From Lepidurus packardi (lineage: Eukaryota > Arthropoda > Branchiopoda > Notostraca > Triopsidae): a stretch of 64,000 nucleotides of DNA. Within the stretch, counting starts at the first letter, position 1, and each line of letters opens with the position of its first letter. The notes beneath the pieces were generated by a model. The model did not search any database. It had not been told where the DNA came from and saw only the letters and a program-made list of their open reading frames with translations. A program made the translations under genes and the position numbers. This document shows, piece after piece, positions 48,701-61,801 of the stretch. Where the stretch lies: assembly GCA_023053545.1 (NCBI GenBank), contig JAKZAN010000007.1, forward strand, positions 9,300,001 through 9,364,000. The letters are read 5' to 3'.

Positions 48701-51700
48701 CAGTAATATTAAAGGTGCTTGATGGATAATTTCTTAGAGATAACTTCGTCTCAAAGTAACGAGTATAAATCCAATAAAATTATACATAAATCTAAGCTTT
48801 CCTGCAAATCTAAAATATTTCTACAGGAAAAGTCTGTTTTTTCCGTTTGTATGACCAAGTTCACGTAACTAGTAATTCAGTACCTAAATATCTGCCCGAA
48901 GGAATAGCAATATTTCTGTTGTTATGACAGGAATACTTTCCAAACTAGACTGAAATTGACGTGTTGAATCTGATTTAAGAAATCAGATTATCATTATTAA
49001 GCTTATCAGAAATAGAGGAGAAGCAAGCAATATAGCGATGCAACGCAGAAATATTCAAAATGTCTGCAGTGATAAAAAAATTCTTCAGGAATAACTTGTT
49101 CCAGGAGTAATCCTCGAATTTTATCAGAATTCAGATTTTAGCCAAATGTTTTAGTTTTAATTTTATTTAATTTTATGTTCTGCAGACATACCCATTCCTT
49201 CTTAAATTTAGGCATTGCTGCAGAATTACTAATAATTCCTGACATGAATACCAAACATTTCTTTAGAGCTCACTTCTTCTCCAAGTAAGAGAACAAATCT
49301 ACTAAAATTACACAGAAATGTAAGCGTTGCTGTAAATATAAAGAATTACCCGCAAACCGTCATATGTCCAGCTCGAGAACTTCATCTTACATGTTTGCTA
49401 AAAAAAAGAGAAAAACATTCTTACATTATTACTGCGTGCCTTAGAAATAAGAATTATAGCTACCAAGTCAAAAGGAAAATATTCCACAGAAATTCCACAC
49501 GAGGACTTAAAGATGGCGCTGCTTAACCACGTCAGATTCCCGTCCGAGGAAACAATCACGTTTGTACTAACAATCGCCGAGTTGTATTGGGAATCTGCAC
49601 TGCAATGTGAACAGAAATAAACAGTCCCTTGTCGCTTACCAGAAACGTTCCTTTTATACAGTATCCCCCGCAAAAAAAGACTTACTTGTTATAGAGAATA
49701 ATGTCTGGCTTCCAGACCTTCTCGGCTGGGATCCGAACCACATGAATTCCCCCGAAATCCGAGGCATTCCATAGCAAATTGTAATCGATCCACATCTAAA
49801 CGCACCGAAAAGTGATTAACGAAGAAATACAAGCCCCCTTTGAGTCTTTCCCCCCCTCAATCTACCCCTTGACTGTCTTTTCGAACAATTGGGTTACGCT
49901 GCGACTTGAGTAAGACAAATGTCTGACAACACGCGACTTTGAAGCCTCTTTCCGGCTCGTCGTGCTGGAAAACGGTATCTTTGGTCTGTGTCTGCAGATC
50001 GACAGCCCAGCAAACGGGTCATCTGGTTCGACGCAGAATTACCCCGAGACAAAGAACTTGGGGCTCCCCAGAAAAGCAGAGAGAGAGAGGGGAAAATGGC
50101 TCACACAAAAGGACTGTAAATCAAGAGGGTTAGAAGGGATTTCTCAACGAACGGAGGATCAGGAGATTAACTCTACCTTAAGCATAACGAAGTTGGCCCC
50201 GCAAGATTGCCCCAGTACAGCCCCCCCATCTAGTAGAAGCCCTAAGAACCCCATTTCCTTTACCTGATTGAGCCAGCAGTTGGTCGTCAAGATCTGGTTC
50301 CGCTCATCCTGGAGAGTTTGAGAGGAAGAGAAGAAATAAGGCAGAAATATTACTTCCGTACGAACTTGTAGTTTTCTTAAAAAAAAATTGTTTCTGGATG
50401 GACCACTTTAAACTCTGTTCTTCTTTACAGCTGTTGACTCTGAAGGGAACAAAAATGAAGATGGGAATTCGAAGAAGGGAAGAATTTTAGCATAAATAGA
50501 GCAGGCAGTATTGCTGCAGCATCGGAAACTGGGAACGCCTCAGGGGACCTACACTTTACAAGGTTTAAGAAGGAAGCAAGGTTTTGACTCGAATCGTGCG
50601 TTTCTTGCCAAATCGTTGCAATCTGCTTCACACTCAATTGCTCTCGGGCAAGTACTATGCCAACCCAGCAAGCCAGAGGAATTTCTGCAGTCAAGCTTAA
50701 TAAATCGTCCCCTCGGCCTACCTCACTGCATGGGTCTGAAAGCAAGTGAGCAGATTAAAGCTTACTCGTCCAACATAAAAAAATGTCTGAAAATGTGTTC
50801 CTAACTTAAAAAAAAGAAATTTAAAAGAAAGAAATAAAACTGCAGAAATGATGTTATGTGTACTGAACACCTCAGTGCACATTGTTGCAACGCTGGGAAA
50901 GCAATATTCCTGAATCATTTCATTCATCGCTTGCCAAGTCTGAGGTATAGCGTACATTGCTGCAGGGCTGCGGAAGATATTGCTACAAATTCTCATCTGA
51001 TACGCTACCAGATATTTCTTTGGCACTTTTGATCTTGAGAAATTTCTGGAGAAATTTACTAAGCGTATTACTACGACTATCTAGATTTCTTAAAGAAATA
51101 ATACACATTTCTGCAGGAATTTTCAATTCTTCTGCAGAAATTTTTATTTCTGCAGAAATTTTTCTTCTGGCAGATATGTTTATTTCCGCAGACATTCTTA
51201 ATTTTGCAATTACTATTGGTTAAAGATCTAGATAAATGAATATTACTGTCCTGAATTTCTGATGAAAAGTTTATTTCTAACTTAGTTTTTGCAGAAATTG
51301 GTGCTATTGTCTTCATTTCTACAGAAATGGGCATTACTGAGCTAAATGTTCTCGAAAGAAATATCGCTTTTTATTTTTCCGCCTAAATGAAAATTTGGGT
51401 TTACTATTCCTGAAGAAATTAGTGTTCCTACATAAATTAGCATTACTGCGATAAATTTCTTCAGTAATTCAGATTATTTTACCTAACTATCTGCATAAAT
51501 TGATACTACTGCGCTAAATTTCAGTAAAAATAGAATGTGTGCTTCTAAGTTTACTGATGCTATGCTAACTTTGCGGCAGAAATGCATATTACTGTGACAA
51601 ACTTTTCTGTTTACCTTAATAACATCTACGGCCAGTCTCAGGCTTTGGTTAAAAAATTCCCATTAACCACTATAAATATCGCTATCTTGCTGCAGACATT

Positions 51701-52751
51701 TGTAGTCTTTGTGTTACAGAATTGCTGCAGATCTGCTGGTTATATTACTGCGTAACAGTGCTAATCGCTCAAAGACAAACATTCCTGCCAGTACCTTGGC
51801 AGCTATAATAAAGCTGACTAATTACAATAGAAAGGATTTAGTTAAAAAATTCCCAGTAACTAACCACTTTATAAATATCGCTATCTTCCTGCAGACATTT
51901 GTAGTCTTTGTGTTACATAATTGCTACAAATCTGCTGGTTATATTACTGCGTAACAGTGCTAATCGCTCAAAGACAAACATTCCTGCCAGTACCTTGGCA
52001 GCTATGATAAAGCTGACTAATTACAATAGAAAGGATTTAGTTTAAAAAAATTCCCAGTAACTAACCACTTTATAAATATCGCTATCTTGCTGCAGAAATT
52101 GTGAGGCTTTGTGTTACAGAATTGCTGCAGATCTGCTGGTTATATTACTGCCTAACATAGTGCTAATCGCTCAAAGACAAACATTCCTGCCAGTACCTTG
52201 GCAGCTATGATAAAGCTGACTAATTACAATAGAAAGGATTTAGTTTAAAAAAATTCCCAGTAACTAACCACTTTATAAATATCGCTATCTTGCTGCAGAA
52301 ATTGTGAGGCTTTGTGTTACAGAATTGCTGCAGATCTGCTGGTTATATTACTGCCTAACATAGTGCTAATCGCTCAAAGACAAACATTCCTGCCAGTACC
52401 TTGGCAGCTATGATAAAGCTGACTAATTACAATAGAAAGGATTGAATTAAGGCTTGTTAGGGTCTGCCACTTGGGGATTGTTAATATTATGATGGATTAT
52501 TGCTCACCACGTCAATGATTTGAGTGAGAGCCAGGCCGAACGTAACATTGAGGGCTTCGCTAGCATTCCGCGAAGGTCGAACCGATCGGTCGTAATTGGA
52601 CATGAGGTACTTGACTAGGCGATACTCGTGTTCATCACCTCGGCAAGCAGTCACTACTACACAAACCATCCCCGATTGGATTAATAACCCTCCTTTTTTT
52701 TCGAAAAAAATATTTACCCAAGGTTACGATGATAAGAACCCAGCCTGCCAT
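45740..52751 (-). CDS. Nicotinic acetylcholine receptor alpha-type subunit, complete (478 aa)
   Basis: Cys-loop ligand-gated cation channel subunit of neurons or muscle. Exons in coding order: 52751-52718, 52653-52508, 50308-50264, 49795-49686, 49599-49464, 49397-49350, 47105-46931, 46849-46670, 46581-46379, 46293-46211, 46096-45911, 45830-45740. Signal peptide MAGWVLIIVTLVTACRG. The ligand-binding domain includes DERNQILTTNCWLNQMWIDY and VWKPDIILYNNAD. The Cys loop spans Cys146-Cys160 with the usual 13 residues between. YSCC (Cys210-Cys211) is the vicinal pair that defines alpha subunits. TM1 starts at LILPCVLIT; TM2 is preceded by GEKVTLG, typical of cation channels; TM3 and a short cytoplasmic loop follow; TM4 is FLLWVFVISTVGATFG. 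TM3 (YYGVTISLVSFATGLSVV) differs from classical subunits, so this looks like a divergent arthropod alpha subunit. Two long introns hold tandem arrays. Confidence 0.94.
47261..48795 (-). repeat. 307-bp tandem array, five copies, alternating ABAB, in a receptor intron
   Basis: GAGAACACATGAACAGAAAT recurs at about 47261, 47569, 47876, 48183 and 48490, so the unit is close to 307 bp. Copies two and four share one set of variants (for example TTTCAGTAGTAG); copies three and five share another (GCTTCAGAAGTAGTATTTAT). This is an alternating higher-order repeat of about 614 bp. Each unit contains TTTCTGCAGTTATA and GCTGCAGTAATATT. It lies in the 2.2 kb intron before exon 47105-46931. Confidence 0.93.
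51640..52445 (-). repeat. About 200-bp tandem array, four copies, in the receptor's second intron
   Basis: CTGCTGGTTATATTACTGC recurs at about 51733, 51932, 52133 and 52336. Each unit also has CTAATCGCTCAAAGACAAAC, TGCCAGTACCTTGGCAGC (which includes an inverted repeat) and TAATTACAATAGAAAGGATT. It lies in the 2.2 kb intron between exons 52653-52508 and 50308-50264. Confidence 0.92.
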
Positions 52752-55700
52752 CGTTCATCGTGTCAGGTACAAAGCCCAGGCGCAGTAATTCCCACAATTG
52801 CTGTCTGAAAAAATCGAATCCCTCATGATAAAAAAAAACTTCCAACCGTGACCCACAAACCACGAAAATCACACAAATAATCATCGTAAAAATATCCCTA
52901 AAGTGCTCAAGGCTGTACTGGCAAACTAGCTAACTAGCTAACTAGCTAACCCCGTCCTAATTACTGCAGCCAGCTCACATGCACATCGACCGAAGGTTAC
53001 AACAATATGTAGACTCTCTTTCCGGAGGGCAAAAGGATATGGTAGCAAAGTCAACCGAGATGGAAAATAACCCCTCTTCCAAACTTGTACAATCAACGGT
53101 GAGCCCATTTCTGCAGCAATTCCCTATATCAGACATGGGCCACTCACGACTGGGCACACCATTACGGGGCCCTCTCTAACCTTCCCCTCAAAACATCAGC
53201 TCCATAGTTCCACAGCTACTCTACTCCCTTAACACCGTAGGCTAGTACGTCATTAGTATTTCTGCCAGAATGAAGTAATAAGCTCCTGGTACAACGACAC
53301 ATACATTGCTGCCGAAGCACATATCACCAAGCTTCTTATAACAAGGCGACAACTGTCAAACAATTAAGAAAGAGGACAAGGAGGATACCCGTTGGGCTGC
53401 AGCAATGACTGCATTTCTGCAGACAGCCTACAGAATGTCTCACTTCCTCACGATGACAGGAAATTCCGACTTTTTGTTTGACATACGACCTCTGCAGGCT
53501 GCCGAACAAGGAACAACGAGGACAGGGAGTTGGTGGGCGCAAACTAAACAAACAGACACACGATTTGTCGTCGTCCGATCCTTTGCAACATGTTTATCCA
53601 TGGGAATGAAAACAAAAAAACAAAAAATCCTAACGACTAACCAGCTAACGACAAAAGTCCTTAACGATAACGACTCATCCCTTTATCTCCGTACGCTTCT
53701 TCCACCAACAAAGTCTGAACATTGGGCCTCTTCAGTGTAGTTGAACATGATGGAGCTCCAAACAGTTACCGAATCAGTTTTGGTTCCTCCTTTCACCTTA
53801 CTTGGCTGCAACAGCCTGCTATTACTGCCGCTTGTTCCTGGTACTTCTTCCTATTTCTTCAGGCTCTACTTCCTCCCAATGAAGCTATTTCTGCGGGACG
53901 AAACATTTGACAGACAACCAAAGAAACAACTTCAATCAATTTCTTTTCCTGGCGTCCTAAAAAATGGCTGCTGTTGCAAGGCTGCAGAAATACGACATTG
54001 GGAAAGCTTTTGATACCATTGGATGTGATTTTCTTTTCCATTCTGAATAGGCTCGGCGTTAAGAAAAGATTGGATGTTTGAATGTTCTAACCCATAGTGG
54101 GGACAGCAATTGAGCACACAAGTTGTTTCCAATGATACATCGAAGAAATAAACCACAAAGTAATCGTATTTTGCCTTGCCGCGCCAAAGTTCTGCCAAGG
54201 GAAGTAGTGAAACGCGGAACAAAGAATAATTTAGCCGGGTTTGTTTTTTTCTCCTGACGCCAGCAGAAACTCGTGCGCTAGAGCCAGTCGGACCAATTCT
54301 TTAGGCAGCTCACTTGAGCGTTCTTTTCGATCAAGAAGCCACGCAGCAATTTACGACGACGGTTCCTCTCCGCTTCTGCCCAGGCCATGTGCCCTCCAGG
54401 CAAAACCAAGATATTAGCGGAAGAGTCCGAAGACCTTAGCTAGTCGCCTAGATCCTTAGCCTTCTTAGCTAGAGTCTGTAGCCTCAATCGGGTCGGTTAC
54501 GGTCCCCTATTTCTGCAGCGTACATGCAGCAAAACAGTACTGGGATAGGATGGCTGCTTTGTGATGTTGGCTAACTTTACGAGCAAAGAACAGGTCTGGA
54601 AACTGTACCGGTACCTATGTACCGGATAATAAGAGAGTCAACAGCAGACCCAAGTTACCCCATGTGTAGATATACTTGGCAGAAATACCTTAGTTCAAAG
54701 AAATAGAAGAAGCTAAAGTTCTGCCTTTCCGGTACCGAACACTTGTTACTGGTACCCTTCTGCCAAACCTGGGATCGGGAATCCCTCTCGTCAACAACAA
54801 AGCTATGCTATAGTTTTTACATTCGAAGATCCGTAGCTAGGCATATTACTGCCCCCAGTGATAAACAATTGATGCAGAAATGTGAAATGAAATAGAGGAT
54901 TTCCTACAACTCGAATTTTTACTGAGATAAAATCGTTTTTCTCAATAAATTATCAGTCAACAAAGGGTTTTGCTTGACTTGAAAAGAAAAAAATTTCTTT
55001 CTGCAGAAATATACCTATTTTTCTGGAGAAATATACCTATTTCTGCAGAAATTTTCATTAGATCAAAGTGATAGAAAGTAATAAATAAAATCAATGAAAG
55101 TAATAAACGGAGGTTTCTAAGAAATTTTTGCCTGCTTCCTCTGGGGACGTTGCTAGGCAAGAAATAGCAGAAATCATGCAGAAATGAGGCAGTAATATTC
55201 ATAAAGAAAAAGAATAATTAAGTCAAAAAAGGCATGAAAGGAGTTGGTGGTGTCCTTCGTTGAGGAAAGGTCGTTTCAAAAAGTTTAGTTCAACAATAGG
55301 AGTCGTAAGCTATTAGGAAATAATTACTGCAGTCTTTTTTAACCAAGTCGGTAGTGAAACTGTCCAAACTTTGTGCCAACGTGCACTTCTGGACTAGAAG
55401 ACGGCAACACCAACTAGAGATGAGCTTAGATAAGAGCGTGGGTGAGTGCATTGTGTCGGCCAGCTTGAAGAGGAATTCCGGTACGACCATTTCTTCCTCT
55501 GCAGTTTTCACTGCTCTTACGCACACATTTCTCCCTTTCTGCCAACCAAGATTCTCTTCGGAGAAAAATTCAGCAATTTTTTTTGCTGCCCACAGGAAAT
55601 TTACTAAAATCTCTACTCCCACTAAACGTCTTCCATAACTCCAACAACACAGCTGAAGAAATACCAGAAAAAATCCAGCAGAAATATTACTATCTATGCC

Positions 55701-58700
55701 ATATTACTACGTCACCAGAAAACTTCGAGTCTAAAAAAGGAAAGGTCCTTGCTGTAATAAACGTAAGCAAGGTAAACTGAAATTTCCCATTTTCTGAAGC
55801 AATGAAATCAATCCCGCAGAAATGTATTCTGCAGCAATAATTAAGCGCGTAAATATCTCGCATTTTTAGTAACAAAGAAGGAAATTGGAGGCGCGGAGGA
55901 ACCTTTAAGCTAACTATAGTTTCCTAAAACGAAAGTCTGAGAAGTTTCAAGATGTCAAGTTATTTCTTAAGTAATGTGGCAAGCTTCCTTATACTACATA
56001 TGCTATAATCAAACAGAGAACCTGCAGAAGGCACACGCTCCTTTCCCCGAGATGAAATAATGGGCTTCGGGCGGTAAATTGTGGGATCAGAACCTTCCTA
56101 TCTTTCTGGACCAGTTTCTCGCAGAACAAAGACCCCCTAGAGAGCTCACAGAAGGACCTCCAAGACCCACCCTCCTCCCCTGGAGTACGTCTATCATCCA
56201 TACACACAACACACGACGGCCAAAAGGCGGGGGGAGGCTTAAGCACAAGAAAAATATTAGGGTAACAAAAGCAGGAGGAGGACATACAAGAAATGCGATA
56301 TGACTTGAACGTTTTCCCTATTACAAGTTTTTTTTTCTCTTTAAAACTTGTTGGCAGGCAGAATTTCTTCACATCTGCAGCAACAGCAGCGATAAAACTA
56401 CGCATAACAATGGCAGAAATACTTACGGTTGTGTTACAAGCTAGCGAATGAAATAGCTCTCCCAAGCCCTTACTTCAACATTAACCTAAAGAGCGCGCAC
56501 ACACAGAAACACACCACTCCGCTTTGATTCCGCCGAATAGCAATATTACTGCTACCGGCCTTAAAACCATGCACTAGCCAGTCTATAGCTGCACATTGAT
56601 TCGTTTTATTTTGGCACGAAGTACCTCGACTAGCTAAAGGGTAAACAAACGTGTCTGGTCACACAAGCCCTTTTTTAGCTGAAGTAGACATTTCTGGGAC
56701 AGAAATATAAGCTGCAGAAATAAAATCACAGCTGTGAACTTTTGTCAGAATTTACTTCTGGGAGGAAAACAATTACTTCGAAACGCAAATAAGGAGAAAA
56801 ATGAAGCCAAAATTTCGAGCAGAAATAATCTTACTTTCCTTTCAGCGCAGAAATGAAATTACTGTCAGCTCAGAACAAATATTACTTCTACTGCAAGCAG
56901 AAAGTAACTTTTCCCACGAAATTAGAAAAGCTAACGTAAAAAACAACGTAACGTAAGAAACAATGCCACTTTAGAATACAGAAATAATATTACTGCTCGA
57001 CTGGCATGCAGAAATAACATTATTTTTAAGGCAAGAAAACATTAATTGCCATTTCTTGATGCACAGATAAATTAAGAAAGGATTTTTCCTTATTTTGAGT
57101 TTAAAGTTTCCCTGGCATTTATTTCTGCATAAACAATATTACTGCGATTAAAGTTAAAATCTATTCGAAGCTATTCAATGCTTGTAAAAAATATTGGAAC
57201 TAATGCTCAAAATGCTGAACAACATTACTGTCATCGAAGAAATACCGATGACTGCCAAGGAAGACCTTTATTACTTAAAAATGCAAATAGTCTGAACTTT
57301 TCGAAGCAAAAGTAAGGCATGGAAATGACCAGACAAACACGTTAACATCCAATAGCACCATAATCCGTCAATTCGGGTTCGGCTGGGTGTTTGACGTGCA
57401 GTAATTAAGCCATTTCTTTCTGGATTTCTCTCTTTTGGGTAAAATTGGCGGTTTGGGATAGAGAAATAACCCCACCCATCAAAACGAGGTACGATTAGAG
57501 GTTAACCAAGGCAATTTTATCCCAAACGGAAAACGAGTCCACTAAAACCGACCCCTTCACGAAAGTAGCACACTCTGCAGAAATTTTACGCTTTTCTTAA
57601 TTGCTCAGCAATACCGACAGTTAAGCTTTATACTGCCCCAGATCCACAGCTTCCAACCCTTATGCCATGACACACGGCTCAAGCTTTTGTGATCCCGAAT
57701 TCCTATGTCAATCGTTCAACTTCCTCCCCTATTTCTGCCGTGCAGCTAAACGTCGATCTCCCACGCAATTTCTGATTTACACAAACAGTAGGGTAGTAAT
57801 ATTACCAGACTGTTTCTCCCGTTACGTTACCACTTCTCACTTAGTTATAGTACCCAGCTAACGGTACTGGAGCAAGTGTACCGCAAAAGTAGCATCACGT
57901 CAGTAATACAACAAAGAACATTGCTGCCACACACTCGAGCACAGATTTTACCGTTGGTCCCTAGTTTGGCCACAACAACAACCTTCCCCTGCGAAGCGCT
58001 CGGATCAACTGAGAAATCTTCCACCGCGCGTCTTGCTGTGGTAAACAGGAAGAAATGTAACGCCCGGTCGGAGGCTGGCAAACTTCTGCCGTCTGAGATC
58101 GACGCGGCTGACGTTCGCGCTACGTTTATTTCGCCTTTTTCCAGGACATCGATTGCTTTTGCCGGCCTGCCCAGGACAGAAATAAATCTAGTCGTTGCGA
58201 TACAGGCAGAAGTAAAAAAAAACTAACCAGTTTCTGCCAAAAAGCAATAAAACTGAACCTGGCAAACCCTGAACACCAAAAAGTCAGTGTGTTATCCGAA
58301 ATCCCGCCCCGTAAATGAATCCCAGGAAGGGTCACCCGCTGTTTCCGACAGCAATAGGCAGAAATACAAGCAGAAATACTAGAAAAAACTCTCCCAAGAA
58401 GCCTCAATGTCCTTCTGTCTTTCCTCTTACCCTATCATCCGAGGAAGGGGCAGTCGTGGTAGGAAGGGAGCTATATGCATCTTTTTAATATCTGCAAGCA
58501 GAAATTTATGGTTTGTGGTTCAGCGAGATTGCTTTCTTTCATATTACCAAGTCACTCGTCATAGCTGCCATCACGACCTCTTTCATGTCCCTACTCCTCT
58601 CTTTCCTTGAGCTACATGTATAAAAAACTCACGGGTCGGTTATGCTAACGACTTATTTCTTCGTTTCCGATTCATCTCTGATCCTTCAACAACCCCACAA

Positions 58701-61700
58701 GCCAGTTAGAAGAATTGCAGCAGCAATGTTATTTCTGACATTTTTTCCCTACAGATACCACACGCAGAGGTTGTCTCTATCACCGCTAATACATCCTGTT
58801 CAAACACAATTTTTTCAACAAGTTAGGCAGTCATATCTGTAACCCCAGTGGTCGAGGAAATTCCCAGTAAAAAAAATCCAGCTAGACAAAAAGGGGCAGT
58901 ATTTCTGCCCTCCTAGTGATACAGCTGTAGCTGTCGTTCACTGATTCTCAGTCTACGACAAAAAAAAACCTTCCCTTTAACCCCAAAAGTTTGAAACGTT
59001 CTACCCGTAAGCAATACGAAGAAATGCAAAGGAACCCAAAGAAACACTAAGAAATTTATCGCTCTTCCCTCTCCCCCAACACAAACTTCAATGAGTGCTT
59101 TTACTCACTCAAGTATAAGTAATACAGTCGCCGTTCATGTGTACCTTCCTTCCCTGCCCGCTAAGTACTGGCCGCCTTACAGAGATATATTTCTTCTTCC
59201 TTTTTACCCGGGCTTCGTCTAGAAAACACTCCCGATAACCCGTCATCGATAAGATTTGAGAGACTACGCCGAGCTGCGTTGACTGCCGTATGACAGGTGC
59301 CATTTTTCACCAGGGTGAGCGATAAGAGAGAAAAATAGCTACCCGGTATTTCTTCCGAGTTAAAACAGTCTACGGCTACACACCAAGGCCCAGGAGTCTC
59401 TAGCCTACTCCCAGTAGTTCTGCCTTCTCCTTCGATACTCTGCAGCGTGAGGATCGGCCAGGATGGAAGAATGGCAACAACCCAGACTTTGGAGAAGACT
59501 GACCCGCTTACGGATCTGGCAAGGAACACAGTCGTTAGCATAAAATTCAGCCAATACTCCGGAACCTTGGGAAAACCTTTCTGGACGGGCTGGAAAAGGC
59601 CTCTGATTTAGGGCACAACAGTGGAAGACGTTATGAAGCGCTCAAGAAGCTCATTAAAAGAGGCAAACACCGAACTCGACTCCCTTTTTGTCTCTCTCGC
59701 TCTCTCCTCTCCTCTTTTTCTCTTTTCACTCCTCGCGAAATCGACATCGTTTTTAACTCCTTCAGCATGCGGCAGGGGACACGAAAAAGAGAGAGAAAAA
59801 CTCCAAAGAGGGATCTACGAACTCCCACTTGGCCTGTAATTAAGTGGTGGATAGATCTATTTCTGCCGGACACCTAGCATGAACGCCTAAATGATCCTCG
59901 TTCCAGTTCTGACGAACTACTGAATGGGTCATGTGTTAAAAAAAATCTTGGCTTCCATGACGATCTCCTAAGAAAAAATACGGAAAAAAACTTGAAGACA
60001 AGCCACGATAGCTAGATTCTGGTGGTAATTTCTTTCGTACTTTTTATTTAAAAAAAAGAATACGAGCGATTGAAGCCTATTCTTCACTGCATAGGCTAAG
60101 CGCGCAACTTGTACTGCATTTTCAAGCGTAACTGATCCACCGAAAGATGCAAAACTTCTTGAGCAAAGTCGTCTAGTAGCCTTTTGTAGAAATAGGAGAC
60201 TGAGAACAAGGAATGCGAGCTATTGAAGTATTTCCTTGTTGAATAGGCTAAGCACGCAACTTGGCTGCATCTTGTAGCAAAACCGATTCACCTAAAGATG
60301 TAAAACATTTTGAGCGAAGTCTCTGATAGTGTGACGTAGTAATAGGTTACTTAGAAGAAGGAATGCGAGCTATTGAAGCCCATTCTTCATTCCATAGGCT
60401 ACAAGCTTAACTCGTACATTTTGTAGCATAACTAATCCACCTAAAGAAGTCAAACTTCTTAAGCCAAGTCGTCTAATAGCGTTCCGTCGTAAAACGTTAC
60501 TTTGAGCAAGGAATGCGAGCTATTGAAGCCCATTCTTCACTCCATAGGCTACAAGCTTAACTCGTACATTTTGTAGCCTAACGAATCCACCTAAAGAAGT
60601 CAAACTTCTTGAGCAAAGTCGTCTAATAACGGAAAACGTTTCCGTCGTAAAACGTTACTTAGAGCAAGGAATGCGAGCTAGAAAAGCCCATTCTTCACAT
60701 CATAGGCTAAGCGCGCAACTTGTACTGCATTTTATTTCGTAACTAATCCACCTAAAGATGCAAAACTTCTTGTGCTACGTCGTGTAATAGCGTTCAGTGA
60801 CTTAGACCAAGGAACGTAGTATGATCATAAAACGTGACTTCGATCAAGGAAGGCGACTTATTGAAGCCCATTCCTTACTCCACTGGCCTACCATGCAAAA
60901 TTGTACTGCATTTTTGTACCTTAAATAGAGGACCTAGAATTATGGTAATTTTTAATAGAAACTCTTCTAATATCAGAGTAACTTAATAGGGATCTTTCCT
61001 AGACCTCTTAGAAAAAATATTCATCACCCGTCCAACCCCTGGCAACCGTTACCTTCGGTCCAGGAGTGTCATACCCTGTAAGAAAAAAATCAATTTTGAT
61101 TTGCCACAGAAAGCTATCCATCATGGAAGCACGTCCAGCCCAAGTTTCACACTCAACTCGCTCCAATCCCATGCTTCGTCCTGTGAATCCTACATTGTTT
61201 TCCCCAAAGAAAGACATCTTGCATTAGCGTTGTCATCGCTCGATGCTCTTTGGCAGCGTTGTAACGCCCCCACCATTACTGCGAGAAAGAGTGGGAGGGA
61301 AAAGGAGGAGTAGCAAACAGAAGAGGGGGAAAGGGCTTTTAGCTGTATAGGATCCGCAATACTAGAATCTTCACTGTACAGCTTTACAATGCTTAACAAA
61401 CTTCCACAGTCATTACAGATTTAACCTGTTTTTCTCACGTAAACATGGCTAAGGCAAAAAAAAACTAGTTTTTCCTCCTTCCGTCCTTCCTTAAATTCCG
61501 CGGCCCAAAAACGAGCGTCTCATTTTGAGTTTTTCAATAAAAAGGAAAAAGCTAAAGAATCAACAATAGAAGTACAAGGAAATAAAAGAGAGATAAAATT
61601 ACAATTTTCCAGGAAGGGGGAAGAAGAGAGAAAAATAAGAAGAAAAGGAGCAAGAGAAAGAAACAATTTACAATGCCTACATCCAGTGGTTTTCCTATAA

Positions 61701-61801
61701 TGTTTTGTGTGAAGATATACGGACTGCCCATGGGGTTTTTGTTCGCTGCTGACCTAAGCTGCTTTTCGCATTTTGCGACGGTCGTAGCAGGGCCCCGGAA
61801 T
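52752..61801. other. Nine-kilobase gene desert with dense TGCAGAAAT-type words
   Basis: No coding gene, rRNA, tRNA or transposon is supported. Open frames up to 126 codons (59161-59541 on -) match nothing I recognise and lack splice context. The region has frequent short words such as CTGCAGAAAT, GCAGTAAT and ATTACTGC, for example at 55001-55010 and 55039-55052, often as inverted pairs. A tandem array lies at 60030-60900. The left end must contain the nicotinic receptor promoter and the right end the UBR3 3' flank. Confidence 0.5.
60030..60900 (+). repeat. About 150-bp tandem array, six degenerate copies
   Basis: GGAATGCGAGCTATTGAAGC and variants recur near 60060, 60214, 60361, 60511, 60670 and 60849. 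The units share TTCTTCACTCCATAGGCTA, AACTTGTACTGCATTTT, CTAATCCACCTAAAGA and GAGCAAAGTCGTCTAATAGC. The third and fourth copies are closest to each other. No terminal repeats or coding potential were seen. It lies downstream of the UBR3-like gene. Confidence 0.9.

Noticed and set aside
59161-59541. A 126-codon - strand frame in the gene desert
   Set aside because: No family resemblance, no splice context and no periodic composition; expected by chance in 9 kb.
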